Shown in pieces: positions 45,590 to 54,949 of a stretch of DNA of 64,000 bases (positions within the stretch are counted from its first letter, which is position 1; every line of letters starts with the position of its first letter). This stretch comes from Methanocorpusculum vombati. Its GTDB lineage: Archaea > Halobacteriota > Methanomicrobia > Methanomicrobiales > Methanocorpusculaceae. The position numbers were made by a program, and so were the translations under genes. The DNA is taken from assembly GCF_026891935.1 (NCBI RefSeq), contig NZ_JAPTGC010000010.1, positions 1 through 64,000 of the forward strand, written 5' to 3'. Below the pieces are notes generated by a model. It did not search any database, was not told the origin of the DNA, and worked only from the letters and a program-made list of their open reading frames with translations.

Positions 45590-45682
45590 GTGCGCCGGAA
45601 TTGTGCATTTCTCTGGTGTTCCCCCGCTCCGTCCAAGGCGGAGCGGAGGAACACCAGATTAGAAATAGCAATTCCGGGGCAC
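45590..45682. repeat. 93-nt long imperfect hairpin
   Basis: Left arm from GTGC at 45590 and right arm ending GCAC at 45682 pair over about 45 nt: CCGGAATTG with CAATTCCGG, ATTTCT with AGAAAT, CTGGTGTTCC with GGAACACCAG, and CGCTCCG with CGGAGCG around loop TCCAAGG. It sits 54 nt before the ppaC start in a divergent promoter region. Same size and design as the element at 30460-30550. Confidence 0.75.
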
Positions 45683-45735
45683 AATACCTATCTCTCTGTC
45701 GCACAAATACGTAATGAAGTATTTCAGGAGCAGCT

Positions 45736-47358
45736 GTGAAATCCATCTACGTTATCGGCCACCGCCACCCGGATACGGACAGTATCTGCAGTGTGATAGG
45801 GTATGCCGCCTACCTCAATAAACAGGGTTCCGGCCAGTACATCGCCGCCCGCTGCGGCGACCTGAACGCCGAGTCCCGTTATGCTTTGGAAAAGTTCGGA
45901 GTGGAAGCGCCCGAACTTATTCTCAGTGTTGAGCCGTCTGTCGCGGATATTGCGTTCACGTATCCGCAGAGTGCGACGGCAAGTACGCCGACGATTGATG
46001 TGATCGAGGCGATGGACGCAAACGATCTGCGGAATCTTCCGATCACCGACAGTACCGGTAAACTGATCGGTCTCGTGAGTGAGCATGGTCTTGCCCGCGC
46101 TTATGTGAGTACGATCAAGCGGGAGAACTTAACAATGTCGCCGATGCCGGTCGATACGCTGGCACGGATTCTTTCCGCGGATGTCCGCGTGAAGAAACAC
46201 GAGGTGCTTGAGGGGTCGGTGTACATTTCGATTGATGCACTGCATGTGATCCTTTCCCGTATCACGGCAAAGGATATTGCCATCGTCGGGGATGATGAGC
46301 CGACCCAGCTGGCGCTGGTGTCGGCGGGAATTGCGGCGCTGATTATTGCGGACTCCGCTCCGGTCGGCGGGCGGCTGCTCTCGGCGGCTGAGGCACGCGG
46401 GGTGACGGTTCTGTCCACGGATGTTGATGCGTTCGGCGTTGCAAAGATGATTCACCTGACACTCCCTGCCGAGATGATCATGGCGACGGATGTTCCGACA
46501 GTGCACACGAACGATACGCTGGAGTACGTGAAACAGCTGGTCTCGAACTCCAAGTACCGGACTGCCTGTGTGGTGGATGATGCGGGGATGCTGATCAGTA
46601 CGATCTCCCGCAACTCGCTGATGGAGGATGTGGCCAAGTCGGTGATTCTGCTGGATCACAATGAGTACAGTCAGGCGGTTGAGGGTATTGAGACGGCTGA
46701 CATCATAGAGATCATCGATCATCACCGGCTGGGGGCTATGGCGACGCTCCGGCCAATCCGGTTTGATATGGAGCCGGTAGGGTCTACGTCGACGATTGTG
46801 ACACGCAGGTTTATGGAGTCGGGCATGCGGCCGGAGAAGGGAGTTGCCGGTGCTTTGCTTTCGGGCATTCTTTCCGATACGCTCGGTCTGAAGATGTCAA
46901 CGACGACAAAATTGGATGAGGAGGCGGTGTCGTTCCTTGCGGAGATTGCGGGAGTTGATCCGGAGGCCTATGCGCAGGAGCTGATTGCTGAGGGAATGTC
47001 TCTGTCAGGCGTTTCCCAGACGGAGCTGCTTGACCGGGATACGAAGGAGTACACGCTGTCCGGCAAACGGGTGGTGGTTGCCCAGATTCTGACGCCGTCC
47101 TATGAGTATGCCCGTGCAGCGTCGGCTGATATTTATGCGGCGCTTCGGGAGAAGATGCTCCAGCCGAACGCTCCGGATATGTATATTGCGCTGTATACGA
47201 GTGTTGCGGAGATGGGGTCGGATATGTTTGCCGTAGCGGATGAGGCGACGATGCTGAAGATGCACTGGGGAAAAGAGCCTCTGCATCTTGAGGGTGTGGT
47301 CTCAAGGAAGAAGGATTTCGTGCCGCACTTCGGACGGATTCTGGCAAATATTTTGTAA
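45736..47358 (+). CDS. ppaC: Manganese-dependent inorganic pyrophosphatase with CBS/DRTGG insert
   Basis: 540 residues. Family II pyrophosphatase: N-terminal IGHRHPDTDSICS, LLDHNEYSQAV (about 315), IIDHHRLGAMA (DHH, about 333) and C-terminal VVSRKKDFVPHFG (SRKK). Between the first and second motifs lie two CBS units (about 68-125 and 245-305, for example NDLRNLPITDSTGKLIGLVS) flanking a DRTGG domain. Such CBS-PPases are regulated by adenine nucleotides. Hydrolyses PPi in the cytoplasm. The start is GTG 45736 with CAGGAGCAG upstream. Confidence 0.97.
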   Translation: MKSIYVIGHRHPDTDSICSVIGYAAYLNKQGSGQYIAARCGDLNAESRYALEKFGVEAPELILSVEPSVADIAFTYPQSATASTPTIDVIEAMDANDLRNLPITDSTGKLIGLVSEHGLARAYVSTIKRENLTMSPMPVDTLARILSADVRVKKHEVLEGSVYISIDALHVILSRITAKDIAIVGDDEPTQLALVSAGIAALIIADSAPVGGRLLSAAEARGVTVLSTDVDAFGVAKMIHLTLPAEMIMATDVPTVHTNDTLEYVKQLVSNSKYRTACVVDDAGMLISTISRNSLMEDVAKSVILLDHNEYSQAVEGIETADIIEIIDHHRLGAMATLRPIRFDMEPVGSTSTIVTRRFMESGMRPEKGVAGALLSGILSDTLGLKMSTTTKLDEEAVSFLAEIAGVDPEAYAQELIAEGMSLSGVSQTELLDRDTKEYTLSGKRVVVAQILTPSYEYARAASADIYAALREKMLQPNAPDMYIALYTSVAEMGSDMFAVADEATMLKMHWGKEPLHLEGVVSRKKDFVPHFGRILANIL

Positions 47359-47397
47359 CGGGGCAGGTTTCTCCCCGATATTTTTTCGCGGCTGTGC

Positions 47398-47422
47398 TAC
47401 ATCCTCTCTGAGTAGGATGTAG
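47398..47422 (-). repeat. ATCCT-N8-AGGAT element, left copy
   Basis: CTACATCCT at 47397-47405 and AGGATGTAG at 47414-47422 make 9-bp perfect arms around CTCTGAGT. The reverse complement of 47398-47418 is identical over 21 bp to 47722-47742. Confidence 0.75.
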
Positions 47423-47721
47423 TACATAATTGAATATTAATCTACCTGCAAAGGTGAAAACCCGGCAGGATGTTTTCGCTTTTGCAGTATGATTTTTCGT
47501 GTGTGCTTGCGTGGCGTCTTTTGTCTGTGGGAACCGGATTATGTAACCGCGTATTACACGCCCTGCGGTTTCGTTTCTTGTTTCGCAGAATCTTTTCAAA
47601 CTGCCTTTTTCCGTGTACGATGACAAACATACTGCCTGATCATAGACATCCAATTTTTTAGAAAACTGCTGTTCAAATCCTGCATACTTTCTAAAAAAAC
47701 TGTTCAAAGAAAATTACAGGT

Positions 47722-47742
47722 TACATCCTACTCAGAGAGGAT
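47722..47742 (+). repeat. ATCCT-N8-AGGAT element, right copy
   Basis: TACATCCTACTCAGAGAGGA plus T; exact inverted copy of the left element. It shares the frame TTACATCCTA....AGAGGATT with the element at 4627-4648, so the two pairs look like one family. Confidence 0.75.
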
Positions 47743-47902
47743 TCAATCAGCATTTTTTCTAACCGGTTTCTGCGGAGAAACAGCTGACTGAATTTTCAGA
47801 GGAGATGTATTGATGGACGATTGTCTGCGGCTGTATGGTGTCTCTGGCACGAAGAATGGATTGAGAAAACAGAAAGCGGGGAGTAAAAGCCGGAGAACGG
47901 TA

Positions 47903-48817
47903 ATGCATGTACCGGATGACGGGGTTACTCCGGTAATTGCCGTTGCGATGCTGATTGGCATGGTGGCGGTAGCGGGGATTATCATCAGTATTGCCATGTT
48001 TGCGGCGCTGGGGGATGCGTCGGGGACACTGCCGGACGTACGGTTTCAGGCGTCGGCGGATGGAAAGAGTCTTTATCATGCGGGCGGGGATGCGCTGCCG
48101 CTGAAGAGTCTGGTGTTTTATGATAAAGGGATGATGCTGATTCCGAATTTTCAGCTGATAAAGGGCGGAAGTACTGAGGCAGCATCTCTTGAGGAACAGG
48201 ATGTGTGGGAAACCGGGGACCGGATTCAGTTTGATGAGCTTGAGGGTCTGTCGATTGTCGGCTTGGACAGCCGTGGTAATCCTGCATTGCTGTGGCGGGG
48301 AGTGAATGCAATGGTGCTGCCGGTTGGGGATATGGTGCCGGATGTGTGGGAGGATCTGCCGATATCCCCAATACAACCTGGGATGAAATATACTATGTAT
48401 GTAAATACAACATGGGAGGAATTGTTGGAAATGGCAAGGAATAGTTCGAAAAATGGTATAAATATTGGACAAAAGCAGGTTGTAAATAATACTGGGCATC
48501 AGGAATACTGGTACATTGGATGGTCTAATGCATGGTTATCCAAAACGGATGGCGAAAATCACATCTCCATTGAGGACTATGTAGCAAGACTACCAAGTAG
48601 CATGTTCAAAATGGATTTTACAAATATACGTAACAGTACGGACATTATTCAAGGACCAAAGTGGAAACCGGGGAAAGCTCCAGAAGCAGGAACATTATTT
48701 GAAGATGATGATGGGGTTCTTTATGTTTGGTATGGTGGGAAAATATCTGATAACGATTCGTGGTCAACAAAAATAAATGAAGCGCACTGGAATTTGGTTG
48801 GAATACGTAATTCCTGA
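47903..48817 (+). CDS. Archaeal type IV pilin-like secreted protein, mosaic composition
   Basis: 304 residues from the ATG at 47903 (GGAG 9 nt upstream); an ATG at 47813 with its own AGGAG would add 30 basic residues. N-terminal DDGVTPVIAVAMLIGMVAVA is the archaeal pilin (DUF1628) signal and hydrophobic helix, so export and processing by prepilin peptidase are expected. The extracellular part has no recognised domain. The first about 155 codons are GC-rich like the genome; from about 48370 to the stop the DNA is strongly AT-rich (many AAA, AAT, ATA codons). The same split exists in the pilin gene at 29064. Confidence 0.8.
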   Translation: MHVPDDGVTPVIAVAMLIGMVAVAGIIISIAMFAALGDASGTLPDVRFQASADGKSLYHAGGDALPLKSLVFYDKGMMLIPNFQLIKGGSTEAASLEEQDVWETGDRIQFDELEGLSIVGLDSRGNPALLWRGVNAMVLPVGDMVPDVWEDLPISPIQPGMKYTMYVNTTWEELLEMARNSSKNGINIGQKQVVNNTGHQEYWYIGWSNAWLSKTDGENHISIEDYVARLPSSMFKMDFTNIRNSTDIIQGPKWKPGKAPEAGTLFEDDDGVLYVWYGGKISDNDSWSTKINEAHWNLVGIRNS

Positions 48818-49230
48818 TAAATAAATTTACACATAGAAAACGCAGATGAAGAGATCCCCACGCACAAAACATATGAAAAAGTTACCTCCAGATATCATTA
48901 TCTGTTCAGAATGTTTCGTGTACACTTTTTCATAATGAGCGTGCATTCTTTATTCCTGAATATTCTATGAATAGAGCTTGCACGGCGTTCCTCAATGGCA
49001 GAAACTATTCTGGTCTCTAAAAAATCCATTCTATGGCTTTACACTTGTTACGTCACGAACGTTTTTACTTTCATTTTTGGGAAATGGTAAGCGATTGAGT
49101 GGTGTCTTCGGCACTGTGCAAAAAACACCAAGCAGTACACAGTTTTTTCAAAAAGACCTTGAAATCATTTCGTCACATCACAATTTCCTCATCACACAAA
49201 TTTATTTCATGCACAGTGGGCAAACATACA
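48818..49230. other. AT-rich intergenic region with an 11-bp inverted repeat
   Basis: No gene recognised. TATGAAAAAGT (48872-48882) and ACTTTTTCATA (48924-48934) are perfect inverted arms 55-117 nt after the pilin stop, possibly a terminator. A TATA-like AATTTATTT at about 49198-49206 lies 25-33 nt before the ATG of the broken antitoxin gene. Confidence 0.45.
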
Positions 49231-49453
49231 ATGATGACTAAATACAGAACAATAACCCTTGATAAAATAAAAACTGATGAGGACACGAGCGACGAAGAGT
49301 TTATCGTCTGCCCTACCGCAGAAACATCTCTGGACGAACTTACTTACTCCGGAAGATATCAGCAGAATTGAAGCCGTGAGAACTGATATCCGTGAAGGAC
49401 GCGGGTATACTGCACGGGAAGTTCGCCGGAGTATTGACACAATGGATGAATGA
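49231..49453 (+). pseudogene. Frameshifted antitoxin-like gene
   Basis: The frame opens MMTKYRTITLDKIKTDEDTS and runs to SLDEL. A tandem TTACTTAC (49340-49347) then throws it out of frame, and it stops at 49371. Removing one TTAC restores one continuous frame of 72 codons ending at 49453, continuing TPEDISRIEAVRTDIREGRG then YTAREVRRSIDTMDE. The restored protein is of the size and style of RelB-type antitoxins (acidic N-terminus, short helical DNA/toxin-binding end). No toxin gene is adjacent. The exact 4-bp duplication makes loss by slippage the simple explanation. Confidence 0.7.
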
Positions 49454-49530
49454 CTCTTCCATTGTGTACGTCCCTCTCTTTTTCATCCTCACCCGAATAT
49501 TTATCCCCCGTCCCGGTAAACTATTCATCT

Positions 49531-50109
49531 ATGCCCGACAAAGCCGAGATACGGAACCAGCTCAAATCCGTTCGCGACGCTTTGACCCTCGAAGAACGCC
49601 GCGAAAAAAGCTACTATATCACAACCCACCTCAAAAAATTTCTCCAGCCCTACCAAACGGTCTTCGCCTACGTCTCCAAAGAACCCGAAGTGGAATCGCT
49701 CGTCATCATTAACTGCCTTCTCGAAGAAGGAAAAACCGTCATCGTCCCCATCATCCAGACCGACACCAAAACACTTCGTCTCTCCTACCTGAAAAATGTC
49801 GCCGACCTCGAACCCGGAACCTTCCATGTCCCCGAACCGCTCTCCACCGAAATCCCAGCGCCCGCTGAAAAGATCGAGATCGCCTTAATGCCCCTCGTCG
49901 GATTCGATCGGAGCGGCAACCGGCTCGGCTACGGAGCGGGATACTACGACCGGTTCTTTGAAGCCTACCCGGACATTCCCCGTATCGGCCTTGCCTACGC
50001 ATGCCAGGAAGTTCCCGCCATTCCCGCCGACCCCTTCGACCGCAAAATGGACTGGATTGTCACCGAAAACGGATTTATCACCTGCAATCCTGCGCGCCCG
50101 CGACTTTGA
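49531..50109 (+). CDS. 5-formyltetrahydrofolate cyclo-ligase
   Basis: 192 residues from the ATG at 49531 (TATTTATC box at 49499-49506, leaderless). Converts 5-formyl-THF to 5,10-methenyl-THF with ATP. Motifs: N-terminal KAEIRNQLKSVRDALTLEER, FAYVSKEPEVESLVIINCLL and the C-terminal phosphate-binding VGFDRSGNRLGYGAGYYDRF (about 137-156). Full length. Together with Fhs (27274) it indicates a functional folate C1 pool. Monocistronic. Confidence 0.93.
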   Translation: MPDKAEIRNQLKSVRDALTLEERREKSYYITTHLKKFLQPYQTVFAYVSKEPEVESLVIINCLLEEGKTVIVPIIQTDTKTLRLSYLKNVADLEPGTFHVPEPLSTEIPAPAEKIEIALMPLVGFDRSGNRLGYGAGYYDRFFEAYPDIPRIGLAYACQEVPAIPADPFDRKMDWIVTENGFITCNPARPRL

Positions 50110-50200
50110 TGCATTGCAGTTCTATAAATCTCTTTTTACTCGCCGCAATTTTTTGCCCACACAAATATTTTAAATACCACATAATGCTTACGTAGAGTAA

Positions 50201-52675
<2,475 letters not shown>

Positions 52676-52721
52676 GAGGGGGGACGATGATTCCCCTTTC
52701 GGTTTCGGAAGTGATACAACT

Positions 52722-53135
52722 ATGCCGGAGTCATCGGACGATGCCTACAAGGATCTGATGGATATTATCCATCAGATCATTACTGCTCATGTTTCCGGCG
52801 AGGGCGAGGAGAAGCTCCCGCCGATCATGGGAGTAAAGTTTGTCTTAAACGGGGGTACGATTCATCTGGCCCCTGTCAATCCTCAGCCGAAGACGATTCC
52901 CCTGGAGGTTTTTGAGGATGCGGGAACGATTATTATTCAGACGGAGCTTCCGCCGGAGTGTCCGGATGATTTCTTTATCGCATATCAGGACGGGAAACTG
53001 CAGCTGAATGCCGGAGCCCGCCGTGAGTACTCGGCGGTGATTCCGGTAGCGGAGATCGATCCGTCCTTGACGGAGACACATCTGCACAACGGTGTGCTTG
53101 AGGTCATCTGCTTTAAGAAAAATACTGAAGAGTAA
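52722..53135 (+). CDS. Hsp20/CS-fold small protein downstream of Cdc48
   Basis: 137 residues. A helical N-terminus (DDAYKDLMDIIHQIITAHVS) is followed by a beta-sandwich resembling the alpha-crystallin/Hsp20 fold: KTIPLEVFEDAGTIIIQTEL, FFIAYQDGKLQL, and THLHNGVLEVICFKK, whose NGVLEV is the typical Hsp20 strand. The conserved C-terminal IxI motif is absent. It probably acts as a holdase or Cdc48 co-factor; its place directly after cdc48 (46 nt) supports this. GvpH-like proteins have the same fold, but no gas-vesicle genes are present. Confidence 0.75.
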   Translation: MPESSDDAYKDLMDIIHQIITAHVSGEGEEKLPPIMGVKFVLNGGTIHLAPVNPQPKTIPLEVFEDAGTIIIQTELPPECPDDFFIAYQDGKLQLNAGARREYSAVIPVAEIDPSLTETHLHNGVLEVICFKKNTEE

Positions 53136-53149
53136 TTGTTTGTGGAGGT

Positions 53150-53293
53150 TTACTCCGCAATATCTTTTCTTTCAATGAGATACAGTTCTGGACTTTGTTT
53201 TGCCAGCTCTCTGAGCCGCACGTCAAAGCCGGTTGCAGAGAAAAGGCCGACACGTAAGAGATTAAAAGAAATTTTTTTTCTGCCGCAGAATTC
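53150..53293 (-). pseudogene. Remnant of an archaeal ATPase C-terminus
   Basis: On the minus strand a 47-codon piece ends at 53150. It contains NLLRVGLFSATGFDVRLREL and ends SPELYLIERKDIAE. This resembles the last 30 residues of archaeal AAA ATPases (DUF234-like), which typically end with a (F/L)SxxGF...L pattern and a final acidic helix. Just upstream in the same frame, after a stop codon at 53294-53296, KPIFIDEDISRKLF can be read, which suggests further decay. There is no start and no upstream ATPase domain. The resemblance is by memory of the family and unproven. Confidence 0.4.
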
Positions 53294-53433
53294 TCAGAAA
53301 AGTTTGCGGCTGATGTCTTCATCGATGAAGATCGGCTTTTCGTCCGATAAATTTCATGTTGCCATCCTGAATTATTATTGAAATAATGATTATGCAAATT
53401 ATAATTATTTTAATAATATTCTTCGGGAGATGT

Positions 53434-53781
53434 TCAGTCTTCCTTCGGCAGCATCCGCAGGAGGGTGTTGATGGTTTTCTGGAGTTCGGAGATGATTTCC
53501 CGTTTTGCCACAGCTTCTTCTTCGTACTGGGCAGTTATTTTTGCGAGTGAGTCACGAACGTCAGCGAGTTCTGTTTCCATTTGTGTCAGGCGATTGAGAT
53601 ATTCTGCGTCGGTGGTGATGTTGCCTTCGACGCTTATCCAGTACTTCAGCGCTCGGACGATCACTGCGGTGCGATCGGTGCCCTCTTTTTCCTTGAGCTG
53701 ATCAAGTTCTTTGATCATGGCTGCCGGGAGGCGAAGGCTGATCTGCTCCGGTTTTACCGTATTTCTGACACCCCGCGTCAT
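53434..53781 (-). CDS. Ribbon-helix-helix protein with coiled-coil tail
   Basis: 115 residues from the ATG at 53781. The N-terminal RHH/CopG motif is EQISLRLPAAMIKELDQLKE (about 11-30) with TDRTAVIVRALKYWI as second helix. The rest (about 55-110) is a heptad-rich coiled coil (LTQMETELADVRDSLAKITA). It probably binds DNA as a dimer and uses the coiled coil for oligomerisation or partner binding. An alternative ATG at 53823 adds 14 residues. Monocistronic; divergent from the SGNH gene. Confidence 0.8.
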   Translation of the reverse strand: MTRGVRNTVKPEQISLRLPAAMIKELDQLKEKEGTDRTAVIVRALKYWISVEGNITTDAEYLNRLTQMETELADVRDSLAKITAQYEEEAVAKREIISELQKTINTLLRMLPKED

Positions 53782-53884
53782 GCAAATATATGGTAGATGC
53801 GAGGCAGGGATTAGCCTTGGCAAACCGACATCTATTTAATGAAACCCATTGCATTTCTATTTGAAAACCATTGGATATCTTATT

Positions 53885-54949
53885 ATGGGTGAAAAGATGG
53901 ACAAATGGGGTGCAGTGAATACCAAACTTACGAAGGAGGACGGCGTGTCACGAACAACTGTTGTGGTCTGTGTTCTTGCCGGAGTTTTGATTGCGGGAGT
54001 GTTGTTTGTTGTGGGAATGTATGCAGCTGAGCCGGTAATTGACGAATACCTCCAAACAAAACAGATTTACCAGCTTTATGACTTCTATGATCAGGATATC
54101 GGATCAACTCAAACAGCCGTCTATTTTATTGGTAGTTCTGTTGTCGGTGATGCGGTTCACTGCCGGGAAATTGATCAGTATTTACAGAATGCAGGATACA
54201 ACATCTCTACCTATAATCTATTGATGGATGGTGATACACCACTGCGTCGTTTACCCCAGATTCAAAATATCATTGAATCTCATCCGTCTTTCGTGGTAAT
54301 TGGTGTAACCTACAGAAGTGTAACGGATGAGCAATGGGTTGATGAAACGGTTATACTTGTTAATGAGAAACTGAGGATCAATTCTAACGCATCTCAATTC
54401 TATTCTCCAGAGGAACTACACGATCTGAAACAGAAGCCGGACTTGAGGTACAAAGTTCGTTTTCTTCGCAGTGTTCTGATGCCGTATAGAGATACGTGGG
54501 GAAATGATGGAATCAGTTATGCAAAAGATCCATTCATTGTTATTTCAAACGATCGGCGTACGGCAAATATCTTGGCAGAGGATATTCAAAAACAAGCAAA
54601 TGATCCTTCTGATAAATGGCGTCCGGTAGTTCCCGCTGAGATGACACGTCATAAACAGGCACTGATATACAATGTTCAGACCTTGCAGGATGCCGGTATC
54701 CCTGTTGTTCTCATCAACATGCCATTACATCCTCTGTTCTCGGAAAAGATCACCGATGAATCCCGACAGAATTTTTTTGATCTTCTCAATGAAACCGGAG
54801 CGAAGTGGTATGATATGGAATTTGCCTATGATGAGGAATATTTCCGTGACAGTCATCATGCATCGCTTGAAGGTGGAACATTCTTTTCCCAAGACATGGC
54901 CAAACTCATAATCTCGGAGGTGGAATCCGGTGCTGTTCACTACACCTGA
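53885..54949 (+). CDS. Membrane-anchored SGNH-hydrolase-like protein, partner of MBOAT
   Basis: 354 residues from the ATG at 53885. One membrane helix (VVCVLAGVLIAGVLFVVGMY, about residues 27-46) anchors a large extracytoplasmic domain. VYFIGSSVVGDAVHC (about 78-92) gives the GxS block with the nucleophilic serine, and FRDSHHASLEGG near the C-terminus gives the Asp/His pair (DxxH) of SGNH esterases/acyltransferases. This is the DltD/AlgJ type of arrangement. It overlaps the MBOAT gene by 20 nt. The pair should transfer acyl (for example acetyl) groups to a surface glycan. AT-richer than the MBOAT gene. Confidence 0.82.
   Translation: MGEKMDKWGAVNTKLTKEDGVSRTTVVVCVLAGVLIAGVLFVVGMYAAEPVIDEYLQTKQIYQLYDFYDQDIGSTQTAVYFIGSSVVGDAVHCREIDQYLQNAGYNISTYNLLMDGDTPLRRLPQIQNIIESHPSFVVIGVTYRSVTDEQWVDETVILVNEKLRINSNASQFYSPEELHDLKQKPDLRYKVRFLRSVLMPYRDTWGNDGISYAKDPFIVISNDRRTANILAEDIQKQANDPSDKWRPVVPAEMTRHKQALIYNVQTLQDAGIPVVLINMPLHPLFSEKITDESRQNFFDLLNETGAKWYDMEFAYDEEYFRDSHHASLEGGTFFSQDMAKLIISEVESGAVHYT

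Larger units (their letters stand above)
47359..47902. other. Intergenic segment bounded by inverted copies of a 21-bp element
   Basis: No gene is supported. The segment is delimited by exact inverted copies of a 21-bp sequence (47398-47418 and 47722-47742; see the two repeat entries). Inside is a hairpin TTTTTTAGAAA/TTTCTAAAAAA (about 47653-47697). Short frames on both strands show no family resemblance. It could be a small non-autonomous element or a regulatory region of the following pilin gene. Confidence 0.5.

Noticed and set aside
159-49183. Shared 16-mer TTTCGTCACATCACAA at 159-174 and 49168-49183
   Set aside because: Flanking bases do not match, and one 16-nt coincidence is within chance for 64 kb.
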